64,000 bases of DNA from Oscheius dolichura (Eukaryota; Nematoda; Chromadorea; Rhabditida; Rhabditidae): contig OW051492.1 in assembly GCA_932521035.1 (NCBI GenBank), forward strand, positions 5,332,001 to 5,396,000, read 5' to 3'. How positions within the stretch are numbered: the stretch's first letter is position 1; every line of letters begins with the position of its first letter. The notes under the pieces were generated by a model. It saw nothing but the letters and a program-made list of their open reading frames with translations. It did no database searches and was not told where the DNA came from. A program made the position numbers and the translations under genes. This document shows positions 45,822 to 57,250 of this stretch, piece by piece.

Positions 45822-47117
45822 CTAACGACGACGTCGAGTTCCATCTTCGAAGAAGATTCCTCCGTCAATTGCGCAGTATCGAGGACAGATTCCTTTTTCT
45901 CCGCCGCTGCCACTCTGACCAGGAGATCCAGCCGGTCCAGGATTTCCGGCAGGCCCAGGAGGACCAGCAGAGCCGGGAGGACCCTTGGGGCCGGGTCTGC
46001 CTAAAAATTTCGAAATTTGTTGATTGCACTATGTACCAGTTATGTGGCAGTCTAACTAGTGTCTCAAATAGTTCCACCACAATAAAATCGACTATACCTG
46101 GTGCTGCATATCCACTGCCACCATCTGATCCAGGGGGTCCAGCTGGCCCGGGAGGCCCGGGTGGGCCGGGTGCTGCTTCGCCAGTGGCATACTGACTTTC
46201 AGCTGGTTGTCCAGGTATTCCTCTTTCACCGGGGTGTCCATCGTTTCCGTTAGGACCAGGTTGTCTGAAAGACAGATCAGTTACCACAAATTCATCTTGT
46301 AAATCTTACCCAGGAGGACCAGGAGGGCCTACAAGCGGTGGACCGGCATATCCTAAAATATTTATTGTATATTTATAATGAGAAAATTGTAGCAGCATAC
46401 GTACCTTCGCCTGATGAGCCTGGTTGCCCATCTGACCCTGGGGGTCCAGGAGGCCCAGCAGGTCCTAAAAAGGGTTTACTACGTTACATCAAGTGTTACC
46501 TGGTGGCCCATTAGGGCAAGGTTGGCATGGAGGGGGTGTAAGCGGTGCGCACGGGGCCTGTGGAGGCTTACCTTGTGCTCCCCCAGCCCCTGTAGGAATT
46601 TGATTGTTACACAATTTGCTAAACGACACTACCTGGTGCTCCTGGTCGGCCTGGCCTGCCGGGCTTGCCTGGCCTTCCACCCGCCCCAGCGGGCCCTGGT
46701 TGACAGCCACCACCACCTCCTCCTCCAACTTGAGAAACTTGAGGAGCAGAGTATCCACCAGTACTTCCGCCTCCAGTGACATAGCTTCCCCCACGAAGGA
46801 CCCGTGCGGCCCTGGCTGTTCGGTTGTGTGTTTGAAGATGTCCCATTCCGATGGAAATGTCGCTCAGCGACTCCTATTCAATTTCAAGATGGCAGAGACG
46901 GACAGATCTCACGGTGCAATAGAGCATTTCCGATCGGATGCCACTTTTGGCCTGGGCGGCGAATCCGTGGAGAAGAGGAAGGGTGACGCCGACGGATATC
47001 AGGGTTACTCCACAAAACAAAGCAGATGAGACGGCCACGTAGCGGTAGGCCTGGGAGACCTGATGGGAGACGGGAAAGTTCTCTTACCTTGATACGAACG
47101 TCGAGTTCCAGGGTCAT
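45822..47117 (-). CDS. Nematode cuticle collagen
   Basis: The first exon is MTLELDVRIK, then VSQAYRYVAVSSALFCGVTL with a membrane-anchor stretch and RSEMLYC. This is the nematode cuticle collagen N-terminal domain. HNRTARAARVLR is a subtilisin-like cleavage site (homology box A). The collagen part has interrupted Gly-X-Y blocks (GRPGKPGRPGRPGAPG, GPPGPPGPAGPPGSDG, RPGPKGPPGSAGPPGPAG) separated by cysteine pairs (PPCQPCPNGPPG). The C-terminus is GICPRYCAIDGGIFFEDGTR, typical of one cuticle collagen group. It is secreted and crosslinked into the exoskeleton. Eight or so exons, several of the short introns lying between collagen blocks. AATAAA overlaps the region just past the stop. Confidence 0.97.
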
Positions 47118-47381
47118 GTTTGAACAGACGTGTGGTTACCAGGGGATGACATCCTTTATAGTGCCACCTCCCCACAGATTTGGCAGCCGATAGAGGACTA
47201 CCAAAACAGATTCCCTCCGGCGATAGTTGGCATACCTGTTAGGGGTGAAACGGTCTCTGTCTCGAGGATGTAACCCCTCGTCCTCTCCCGTCTCCCAAAT
47301 GCAGGCATTTTGTGCCCCGCGGCGTTCTTCCTGCTCCAAAATGACGTCGCCTCCAGGCTATCGATCTCGGGGGCTCACTCG
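47118..47381. promoter_or_regulatory. Compact divergent promoter, collagen / amidating lyase
   Basis: Only 264 bp separate the two opposite start codons, so control elements of both genes must lie here or be shared. No specific factor site was identified with confidence. Confidence 0.45.
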
Positions 47382-48859
47382 ATGATGGCGGCTGCCCTCC
47401 TGCTGCCGCTCGCCTTCTTCTGCCTCGCCCAGGGGCAGAATGAATTCCCAGTAAGTTACAAGGCATCGTTTGTACTGTGCTACTATGCTCACCCCCTAGA
47501 CTACAATAACTATACGATTTATGGCCAAAAATGACAACTTCCTCTAGATTACTGATCCCTCCGAACCGTCAATATTGCCTCTGTCGAAGCCGTTGGGTGA
47601 GATTTCCGGGCTAGCCATCAATGCCAAGGGACATCTGGTGGTCTTCCACCGGGCCGACCGCATCTGGAACGAGCAGTCCTTCGACAAAAACGAGAAGCTG
47701 AACAAGAACTACGGAGCCATCCCCAACGCGACGATCGCCGTCGTCGACCCCGAGAGCGGAAAGGTTCGTTGAATAGAAGGCCTTTCAAAGAGCAAATCTC
47801 ATTTTCGAAAGTGTCCTTTAGCCGAACAAATTCCTCTGTCGCATCAGCCATAATTCAAAGCTCACAGCCATAACATGAGGCGGAAATCACGAGATTCCCC
47901 TTATTCGCGCCAAGAGACACACGCGAGGAAGCGCTATTCTCACTGGGAAATCATTGAAATTTGATGCTTACAGGTACTGGAGGAGCACGGCTCAAACCAG
48001 TTCTACATGCCCCACGGGCTGACCATCGACAGCCAAGGAAACATCTGGGTGACCGACGTCGGATCTCACCAAGTGCACAAGCTAGATTCCAATTTCAAGA
48101 CCCTCTTGACTCTCGGGGAGAAACTCGTCCCCGGAGACGACAACAAGCACTTCTGTAAGCCGACCGATGTGGCCGTGGCCAGCAACGGCTACTTCTTCGT
48201 GGCCGACGGCTACTGCAACAGCCGTGTGCTCAAGTTCGACTCCAAGGGGAACCTCATCGACATCTTCGGAGCTGCCGGAGGTGAGCATCTCCCCGGGATC
48301 TGTTTTCTGGGAAGGGGAGGGAGCGCATTGCTAGGCAACTCGGCTCGTTTCCCCGAACAGGCGATAATTTGTTGACAAGAGACGATAACGATGTTCCAGA
48401 CTCGCGAGGAGTGGCCGACTTCGCCATCCCCCACTCACTGTCCCTGATCGAGGACATGAACCTCCTCTGCGTGGCCGACCGGGAGAACGAGCGTGTCCAG
48501 TGCTTCTCCGCCGGTCTGGCCGAGGGCCACCGAACCATCCCCGCCGGTATCCCCATCACAAGTGCCGACAACATTGGAAGAGTCTATGCCATTAGGGAAA
48601 AACGTGGGTGGAATGGGCCGGAGCGGATAACACGCAAGGATATTCAGGCCACTACCTCGTAGGAGCTACGGGTCGCGACTTGGAGGAGCAGCTGGAGCCG
48701 GCTCTCTTTGTGATGGACATGAACAGCGGACACGCGAGCACCTTCGTGGAGGGCATCGAGAATGTGCACTCGCTGGCCATCTCGGAGGAGGGCGACGTCT
48801 TCATGGGACAGATGCACCCCAACCAGATTGTGCGCATCTCGCTGGGCGATCAGCAGTGA
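47382..48859 (+). CDS. pgal-1: Peptidyl-alpha-hydroxyglycine alpha-amidating lyase (PAL)
   Basis: A signal peptide (MMAAALLLPLAFFCLAQGQ) is followed by a single six-bladed NHL/PAL propeller: ISGLAINAKGHLVVFHRADR, WNEQSFDKNEKLN, FYMPHGLTIDSQGNIWVTDV, HQVHKLDSNFK, FCKPTDVAVASNGYFFVADG, YCNSRVLKFDSKGNLIDIFG, DFAIPHSLSLIEDMNLLCVA and RENERVQCF. The conserved YCNSRV cysteine and His residues of the Zn/Ca site are present. PAL cleaves alpha-hydroxyglycine peptides to give amidated neuropeptides. There is no hydroxylating (PHM) domain, so it is the monofunctional form that nematodes also have. Six exons; intron 2 is about 205 nt, others 45-95 nt. Confidence 0.95.
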
Positions 48860-49139
48860 ATCAAAAGAACGGGAATCACAGAATTCTATATCCACAATGA
48901 AATGTTGAACTCTAGTCTCTTATCTTTTTCGTCTTCCTTCGTTTTGTATTAGAGGGCGGCCAAGTCTTGTCGACTCCGGTCATCTCGCCCGGACACGTTG
49001 ACGAGTTATCCTGTCAACGGTCGAAATGACCCGTGGCTGGCAGAATCCTCGTCATTTGTGTTTTTGTTCTTCTCTCTGCTCTCCCCTTTTCTTATCCTCT
49101 TGTTTTCTTTTCAGCGAACTGATTCATTACTTGATTGCG

Positions 49140-50910
49140 ATGGACTCTGACTGTGCTAGCGTCGCCTCCACCCAGTCGGATGAAGATTCGGTATGCCTTT
49201 TCCTTTCCCTTTGTCTAATTTTCGTGTTCAGACCCAGCTGAGTACCTCCATCACTTGCTCCACTGCTGAGGAATCGTTGTCTGGCGTTTCCAATTCGATG
49301 TCCCAGACTGTCTCCGAGGTCAGCACCGCCGCCGAGATCTCCTCCGCCGAGGTCTTCTCCGCCGAGAACAATGTCGTCCGGGTTCCTCAGATGCCTCGTC
49401 GCAATGCCCCTCGTCAGCGTGGACGCAGATCTGGCCCTATTGTGAGTTATTTTCTTTTGTTTCTTAGGGTTTCCTTGTATTCCTCCTCTTCTTCCAGCGT
49501 AACTTCAATCCGCATAAGATGTCCTTCATGTCGGCCGTCACCCCGCCGATTCTCCCCCCGGGTGGCATCATCCGTACGCCCATGATGATTGGCTCGTTCA
49601 GTCTTCGTGGTCGTCCGAATCGTTCGAGCCCTGCCAGCAAGTCTGGTGTCCGTCGTCCTCGGTCTCCGACCTCCTCGGAGGACAACCATCTTGACGTCAG
49701 CCAAGGCGAGGAGTATCCCCTCCAGACCATCTTCCTCTCTCCGTGTATGTTTTCCCTTTTCTACCCCTAATCGCCTGTTCTGTTCAGCTGAGATGACCCA
49801 CATGAAGCCGTTCCATTCGCATGACATGAAGCGTGGCCGAGACTTTCCTCGTTTCACCCAGGACAGTGCCAACGTCAGTTCTCTTCCTCCTCCTTTTATA
49901 ACAGCCAATCTTGTTAGAAGAGCGGTCGTATGAGCTACCCACTGATCTATCTGTCTCCTGCCGGGTCAATTGTCATCGTTCTGCGGCCTGATCTGATCAT
50001 CGAAACGGCCTCGGACCACAGCATCCGAGTTGTCAGCCACGGCAAGTTCTCGGTTAGTCTCTTTCCTTGTCCCTAATAATCTCCTCTCCAGGCATTCGTT
50101 GGTGGACGCGGCCTGTCATCATCCATCGTCCATTCCGATGTCCGAATCCTTCACTCGAACAACAGTGTCTGCGGAAGATTCGGTCAGTTGTCTTTCTCTG
50201 TCCATCCACTCGTCCCTCTTCAGCTTCGACAAACGACAAACTGGTAATTATTGGAAATACTGGTGTCCTCTTCACGATGGACCATCTTCGAGAAGCTTAC
50301 TTGGTCAGCTCTGGCATGAAGGGTCGGTCTCCTCCTCTCTAACCCCCCTCCTTCCAGGCACTTCCGCCGTCTCCATGGATCAGCTGCACTTCCCGAAGCT
50401 GGACAGCGACTACACCCTGCTCCAGTTCTACACGGACTCCCAGACAGGCAGCGCCTTCATCCCGCTGTGCATGGAACTCGTCGACACGGCCATCTACGAT
50501 CGTCGCCAAGATGGCAGCCTCATAATGCAAATCAATGGTTTGTCTTTTGTCCTCTCTTCTATTCATCTGTTATCCTCCAGGCTTGACGATTCGTCACTCT
50601 GCCAATGGCGACTTTATCATCGACGCCCGTCCTCGTCACATCTCCTTTACCGATGGCAACATCCACGTCCGTACCTCTCACATCGACATGGGTATCCAGG
50701 TATCCTCCCGTTATATTCTCTTTATATTAATTGAATTTCTAGAAGACTGAGACGGCCTACGTCAAGTTCGGGACGAAGCGAGTCCACGTGAGCGTGAGTG
50801 GAATGGTCGTATCGGACGGCTCGTCGTGCACCTCCATGGATACTTTCGTTGAGTTTTTTTTCCTTTTTTTTCAAAGATTTGAAACCTTTTTCCTCACTGT
50901 TGCTAACTGA
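49140..50910 (+). CDS. Protein of unknown function with beta-rich C-terminal repeats
   Basis: The start MDSDCASVASTQSDEDS opens a Ser/Thr-rich head. A basic linker follows: SAENNVVRVPQMPRRNAPRQ, FNPHKMSFMSAVTPPILPPG. The C-terminal half has four related beta-like segments with D/N-G turns: YPLIYLSPAGSIVIVLRPDL, SDHSIRVVSHGKFSAFVGGR, NDKLVIIGNTGVLFTMDHLR and LTIRHSANGDFIIDARPRHI followed by SFTDGNIHVRTSHIDMGI. This looks like a stacked beta-hairpin or G-box-like repeat, but no family was recognised. About nine exons with 38-50-nt introns. The last exon may be read through to the stop at 50908 or spliced. A partial inverted copy lies at 51745-52045. Confidence 0.7.
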
Positions 50911-51740
50911 AATTCAAATGTTCTTTTTTTCAAGTCAAATTCACTCTGAAGAGACCTTTTCTCTGAGCGCATGAAACTTTTGTAGAAATACTACATGTTT
51001 ATGGGTTTCTGTGTTCTGCAAACAATGTTTAACTAATCCTGAAATGACAATTCTTTCGTTGAACAGCGATATCCCTTGTCAAACGAGATGCAAACTCCAT
51101 TGGCGTCATTTAGAGATTTTGTTTTCCTTGTTCTTTATCAATTTGACATTGCTGAAATCAGATAAGCCATTAGAAATGTATAGGAAGAGCGGAATAGTGG
51201 AAAACATAAATATGAAAGTTGATTTTTAGGTAGAATCATCGCCTCTACCTAGCTGTTACAATACACAAGTTCAACACGCGTATTCTCCGTTCTCATTCGA
51301 GTTGTTATATCCACAATTTTGGTTTTATAAATATGCTCATTGTTTTATTTTATTTTACTAGATTTTCACAGCAGAAAACGGAAAAAAAGGAGGATGATCT
51401 CTCGTATATCGGGCGATGCAAATAGATTGTCCGCCGTTTACAAGGGCACCTTTCAACGCGCGCAAACTTTGTCTTTCTTCAGTTTTTTTGGTAATTGCCT
51501 CTCCTTTTGCTGCTGCTCTTCCGCTGCTGCAACTTCTTCATTTTCAAGTCACTGCCACTGCTCTTTTCTGTTAATATTGGTCTTTATCAAGCTGTGGACG
51601 ACAATAACGATAGGTTTTTTTTCTATGTTTTCATTTCCTTTAGATAAATATCTTTATAATCACTAATGTAAAAAAACAATATCATTTAGAGGTAAAATAT
51701 AATATATACAAATAGATATTCGGTAAAACTAGCTACATAG
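50911..51740. other. AT-rich intergenic stretch
   Basis: About 830 bp, low GC, with T-rich runs. The open frame at 51340-51666 has a composition typical of T-rich non-coding DNA. No RNA or repeat recognised. Confidence 0.45.
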
Positions 51741-52071
51741 TTAAAGGCCAAGATCAGGAACATTCGACTGGGTAACGGCCGATATGAAGGACATCTTATG
51801 CTGAACAGGGGTAAGTCCCAATGAAAACGATAGAAAAAAAACTCACAACAGGGCTACATTTGTGTTCCCTTTGAGGAGAGACATTGCGACGAGGCATCTG
51901 AGGAGCCCGGACGACATTGTTATCGGCGGAAGAGACCTCGGAAACTTTCTTTCGGATATGGATGATTCGGGTAGGAAGAAGTACAGGCATCAAGGAATAC
52001 AGCTCCCGTTTTCTCCGATATCTTTCGTTTTCTGGCAATGTCCTCTCCTTCTGCATCTGCTTCATTTTCAC
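51741..52071 (-). pseudogene. Inverted partial copy of the 49-kb unknown gene
   Basis: On the minus strand, VSEVSSADNNVVRAPQMPRR and SPQREHKCSPVV closely match AEVFSAENNVVRVPQMPRRN and the following basic linker of the 49140 gene. The same GT splice follows, and the next exon reads HKMSFISAVTQSNVPDLGL and stops, where the parent reads HKMSFMSAVTPPILPPGG. Exon order and the intron position are kept, so the copy arose by DNA duplication. It lacks the parent's C-terminal half. It could be a truncated, still expressed small gene. The 5-prime side opens with a Lys/Arg-rich stretch (QMQKERTLPENERYRRKREL) unlike the parent. Confidence 0.7.
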
Positions 52072-52308
52072 GTCAATTTCAAGCCACTGCCAAAAAAAAT
52101 AAATAAAAGCTTCAATGTTATCCCTTCTCTTCTCTTTTTATCAATGTCAACAAGTCGGGGATTCGGTTGGGACTCGTCGTCGGAAAAGTCTAATCCAGAT
52201 GGAGACGGGCTGCTGTCAGTTGTTCCAATTGCTGTCCTGAACAGTGGTTGATCGTCTTCTCTTCTCAAGGTGCCCCTTTGCACCCACTTGTATAATGATT
52301 CATTTAAG

Positions 52309-53257
52309 ATGGCGGACATCGGCGAGCGCTATGTGGAACAGTTGACGACGACGGCCGAGACGCTGCGTCGCCGTTTTGTCTCTTATTACGATGGTATTTT
52401 TGTGGCCAGCCAGCGTATTGCGACGGCCTCCGAACGAGCCAAGGAGATTCTGGAGCCGGCCGCCTACGACTTCCAAGACCACGTGAATCTGGCCATGGCG
52501 CAGACGGCGCCCATCTCCAAGTTGAACACGGAGTGGCGCCACACGCTGGTGGAGGTGTACCTGGCCATCAGTGTGCTCATGGTCGGCCTCTCGTACGGGC
52601 AGATGGCCGGCGCCTACTCGCTGAAGACTGTCATGGAGACCGTCTTCGACCGCTACGTCGAAGTGGGACTGCTCTTCCTCATCCCGGCCTACATCTTCCT
52701 CCTCATCAAGAAGAACGCAGCCATGGACGACATGGAGCGCCGTTCGTATCTCTTCGGCATGGCCATGTCGATGGGCATCATCGCCGGACACCTCTGGCCG
52801 TCTGTGACCAGCATGGCTCCCGCGGTCCACTTCATCCCGCCGCTCGTCTTCGCCCTGCTCATAGACAACGAGATCATCCCCACTCCTCTGGCCAGCATTG
52901 ACCGTCTGCAGTTCTTCATCATGGGTGCGGCCATCGCCACCGGAGCGGCTCTCGTGGCTGGCATCCTCCCTCTCGGATACATCTCCCCGGCAGTCTCCCT
53001 CTGTGTCGGCCTCCACTCGGCATTCTTCATTCTCCACTGCCAGGTACCCGTCTTCGTCCTCCTCTTCTAATGTTCCCTTTCAGTTGGCGTGTCAAGCCGA
53101 GAAGGACAAGACGTTCGCCGTCGGAGAGTATCAGTTCTTCTACCTGCTGCTCGTCTTCCTGATGCAGTTGTTCTTCTCCGCCCTCTTCGGGACCAATCCC
53201 TTCTACCGCCAGCAGCCGGTCGCGGTTGTCATGTTGCCCTCTCAAACGCCCGTTTGA
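52309..53257 (+). CDS. Multi-pass membrane protein, Bax inhibitor-1 (TMBIM)-like
   Basis: Two exons, 52309-53043 and 53084-53257 (302 codons). An amphipathic N-terminal region of about 75 residues (ASERAKEILEPAAYDFQDHV) is followed by six or seven hydrophobic segments: VYLAISVLMVGLSYGQMAGA, VGLLFLIPAYIFLLI, MAMSMGIIAGHLWPSV, IPPLVFALLID, FFIMGAAIATGAALVAGILP, VSLCVGLHSAFFIL and FYLLLVFLMQLFFSALFG. Topology, length and the LxxVYLAIS start of TM1 recall TMBIM6-type ER calcium-leak proteins, though the C-terminal charged motif of TMBIM6 is not clear. Other multi-pass families remain possible. The whole antisense strand of exon 1 is also open, which is a shadow. Confidence 0.6.
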
Positions 53258-53339
53258 GCCCCGATCTACATAAAAATAGCTTCCCAATGAACTGTGATGA
53301 AGCTATCTTCTATCTACTCTTTATTAAAGCGCTATGGTG

Positions 53340-53372
53340 TTTGTCTGTCTGTTTGTTTGTTTGTCTGTCCGA
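53340..53372. repeat. TTTG/TCTG microsatellite
   Basis: An uninterrupted run of tetranucleotide units alternating TCTG and TTTG just past the BI-1-like gene. Confidence 0.85.
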
Positions 53373-53549
53373 TGGGTAAAGGGATTATTAATTTCTTAAT
53401 CCCAGGGGCCGCCGCAGGCGGTCGTCGGCAGAAGAGCGGAAAGGTCGCCACAGGTCGAAACGGATAACTTTGACAGACAGACGACAGCCGTAGGCTGCCG
53501 AAGGCCCGCTGATTCTTTATTATTATGTCTATATGGTAGAGAAATGTCT

Positions 53550-56002
53550 CTATGGGGTGATGGACTCGTCCGTGGTCGGGGGGCTAAAATAGGGAGGACT
53601 CAATCTCATCTTCGCGTTATAACGGCAGCTATTGTCAAAATAAGCATAGGGGTGGTAATGGGGAGGGTTCTGGTGTGTCCTATAGTCGAATACCGCTGGC
53701 GGCACAATTGGGCTGTTCGAATCGGTGGCCGGCGACTGACTGCAGGTGGTGGAGGGACTGGACGAGGTGCTGCTGGAGGGGCTAAGCAGTTGGGCCTGTT
53801 CCGTGGCTCGTCGTTGCTTCGACTTTCTCTGAACCATCAACTCATTTCCAGTTATTATTGTACCTACCACAGCATATTTGTTGGGTTTTGAGGTGACCTC
53901 CCTGGCTTTGTTTTTGTATGTCTCGAGTAGGTCGATGATGTCGTCGAATCCCCTCTCCTTGGCGGCCTCGATCGGAAAAGAGGACGGTTCCATCGGCGGC
54001 AGGTACTGGTTGGCCCCCAACTCCATCAACAGTTCCACCGCTTTACAGTGTCTCTGCTCACACGCGTAGTACATCGGCGTTTTATTCTAAATCACTCCGT
54101 TTCTCATCGAAAGATGGTTTGACTTACGTGATAGTCTAGAAGGTTCAACAGCAGGAGTTTCTCGTGGAAACTGTCGACCAGAAGCTGGATCAACGCGGTG
54201 TTGCCCGTCTGGGCTGCGTAGTGGAGGACGGTCTTCCCGGAGTAGTCGGCGTTGTTCAGACGGTAGTCCTAAAACAATTTGAACAGAGACTGGAATAGTC
54301 TCACCTTTTCTCCTTGTAGACTGATATCCGCTCCGGCAGCGATGAGCATTCTGGCCATCTCGACCCCGCACTCCTTGTAGATGAAGGCGCACTCCATGAG
54401 GGCCGTCTTCCCGCTGTAGGACTGCTCATCGATGGGTTTGACGCCCTTCTCGTCGCACCCTTCCGTCGTTAGTTTTTGATGCGTCAAGAGCATTTTCAGC
54501 ATGGGCACATCTCGAAGGGAGACGGCGTGGTGGAGGAGGGAGTAGCCGCTGCTGTCGGGGATGTTTCCATCTGCTCCGCGTCGCAGGAGGTGGTCGGCCA
54601 GTTCGCATTTGCCTTGTCGCACAGCCCGGTTCACAGCAGTCTCCCCGTCTAAAACTTGTTGAAGATATAAAAGTAGAACCTACTCTCGGTCACTGCGTTG
54701 ATGTCCACTCCCCATTCGTGGATTAACTGATCTGCCCGGCTGATCATCTCCTGTTCGGATAGATTCATTGTACTCAGTAGGTGCAGGTCGGTGACGCGAC
54801 TGTCCACGACGTAGACGCTTTTAACCAGTGAGTAAGAGTCGTTCAAGGAATTGTTTAAGCTCTAAAATAACAATTCATACAGTATTTTTGAGTATAACGA
54901 ACCGTACGGCTATTGTCCAGGAACTGTTCGTAGGCGGCAGGACAGTAGACGGGCAGCTGAGGATGGAAGGGGAAGCGGTCTTGTTTCTTTTCCATGGGAG
55001 GCATCCAGATCGTGTGCGAGTGGATCTTTCTTCTTCGAGAAGTTGTCACCAACACATTCACCGCGGCGAAGGCCAGCAGGCCGACGGTGCCGATCACAAT
55101 GAAGATGATCTCGGTTAGGGTGGACGTCTTCTCGGTGGGGACATACCGGAGAGCCATTTCTGAAAGGTTCTAAAAAGAGGAACATATCCTAGCAATTTGA
55201 TGTGTCTACCTCCTGATGTTGAGACAGTTTGCCGAGGGCATCGTGGAGGGTGGGACAAGTGGAACAGGCGGCGAGTGTGAGGGAGAAAGGGAGATCGACC
55301 AAGCAGATGCCTCCACTCTCCTGAAAAAGGGTTAGCGGAAAAGAGAAAGGAGACTCACGAAGCACTGCACACCCATGTCAAAGAGTTCTTTGTCCGAGAG
55401 GGGCAGCTCCACCTCGACCTCCATGTACTTCCTCAGCCGCCACTCGAGTCCCCTCCTCCACTCCTGACAATAGTAACTTCTGTTCTTCTCTTTGAAGACG
55501 ATGGCTGCAATGGAAGGGGTGAGATTGTTTCATGTGGGTTACGTACCTTTGAAGGAGATGTCGTGTACCTCGAAGAGCAGGGTCGTGTTGTGGTTCACCT
55601 GGAAATTTTAGTTCTATTAGGCCACTCGCAGATGTATTGTACCCCGCGGGAGCACTTGGCTCGGCCATCAAACGGCGTGAAGAATGTCAGCGAGAGTCTA
55701 TCCTCGACACAATTGGCTGATCCTCTTTACCTTTGCTGCTGGCACACCATCCTTTCTAGCATAACACCCCAAATCCCCCCGTATCTATCTTTTGTGACAG
55801 TTCTCTTTGACTTGTTCCGCCTCTGACTCACCAGGTCTTTCTCCCTACAGTCCGTCTCCTCCGCTCCGGGGAAGAAGTTCCTACATTGCAGATCACAGAC
55901 TCCGTTGCCGTCACTCCTTTGGCAGTCCGTTCGGAAGTCCTTGAGTGGATAGGGGAATACGGTCGAGGAGACCACTGGCAGGATGAACAGCAGCCATAGC
56001 AT
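53550..56002 (-). CDS. Notch-family receptor (LIN-12/GLP-1 type) without EGF repeats
   Basis: The ATG at 56002 lies two bases after ATCCACTTCCAG and opens a signal peptide (MLWLLFILPVVSSTV). One degenerate Lin-12/Notch repeat follows at once (DCQRSDGNGVCDLQC, ETDC), then a NOD-like region with NCVEDRLSLTFF, KYMEVEVELPLSDKELF and VDLPFSLTLAACSTCPTLH. The membrane segment is EIIFIVIGTVGLLAFAAVNV, then RRRKIHSHTIWMPPMEKKQ, with the hydrophobic-W-x-P motif that binds CSL. Ankyrin repeats include VNRAVRQGKCELADHLLRRG, DSSGYSLLHHAVSLRDVPML, YSGKTVLHYAAQTGNTALIQ and NKTPMYYACEQRHCKAVELL. A Ser/Thr/Pro-rich PEST-like tail ends it. No EGF-like cysteine pattern exists in the 1.25 kb upstream. Transmembrane receptor whose cleaved tail acts in the nucleus. 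Confidence 0.88.
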
Positions 56003-57250
56003 CTCTGGAAGTGGATTTCGATTGGAATAGTAGCGGAGACAAGCGAGAATATCAATATTGGAGGGCACCCCGACAGGCGTATGGAACAATAAGCGAAGAC
56101 CATATAGACGGGGTCAGTGCTCATAGCAAACCGGCCGTCATTTTACAGTGACAGCTAATTTATGGTAATCAAAGTTCAGCTGAACCATGGAAAGGTGACT
56201 GAAGTAAACAGGCGAAATCAATAAGGTCAGGGAAAAACATTGAGAGGAACCAACTATATTGGGAGGAGAATAGGCAGATTAGAATGAAACAACAAAAAAG
56301 GTATTGGTCGGAAAGTATAAAATATAGAAGAAGAGATAAAGAGAAGGACGAGTACAAGGCGGGCAGAGAAGGAAGACAGTGGCCAAAGCTGAACGCAGCA
56401 AGTGGTTGCTCCGCCCAGCCGTACCGTAACCGCGGGTCATTTCGACAGGTGGTACATGTCGCCTTCGTTGTTTAGAGGTTAAGTTTGTGGGAAAGAATGA
56501 TGGGAGGATGGAGGTGACAGTCGCCGAGAACATTTACCCAGGCCACAAGCGGTTACTCGCTTTTGGACTTGGACGAACAGATGCCCAGGGTCATATATGC
56601 CCAGGAACCACCTGGGAAATCGAGCAGGGAGGAGGGAGATGGCCACTTACAACCGCTCTTCTGTATTATAAGAAATCGAGTACTTCGAAAAGAAGAAGAA
56701 TGCACAAACTCCAACCGAGGAGATGCTGCCCCGGGTGGCTGATTCCTAACAGACGTCGTGTGGGGACCATAAATAACGGGTGCCTGTCATAATTTGTAGG
56801 TGTCGTATATAGTGTCGCAACGGTCTCTGGGAACGCAGAAGTTTTCTCAATTCCCAGAGGAGTCGGAAGGACAAAAAGAAAACACGTGTCCATTGAGTCA
56901 ATCAAGGGATTACCCAGCCCCGCTTTGATTTCGGCACGGACCGCTTTGGAGGCGGCTCGGCCACTGGGAGGATGCCCCTATTGTGCTGGTCTGGGAACTG
57001 GACACTCTCTTTTTCCAGTTCTACAGATTTGGAGAGGAAGTGATCAGATTGGAATGTTGCTGTGGGGAAGAGCTCGTATCAATTACCGGGTTAGGTGGCA
57101 GTTTGGTGCTAATTGTCGGTGTAAGCGGGACGGAAACGGGCCACCGGCACGGATAGAAATAATCTTCATCTCGTGCTGTATACAATAAAATAAATATCAC
57201 AAGGAAATCACAATGGCAGAGAGAATGTCCGGGGACCCTGGGGATATGGT
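56003..57250. other. Non-coding upstream region of the Notch-like gene
   Basis: 1.25 kb without a recognised exon on either strand. It was checked on the minus strand for EGF-type cysteine spacing and none was seen. It ends at the neurabin stop codon. Confidence 0.5.

Noticed and set aside
52300-53037. Minus-strand open frame of 245 codons rich in Asp, His and Glu
   Set aside because: It is the exact shadow of the BI-1-like exon, whose hydrophobic segments give the real reading.
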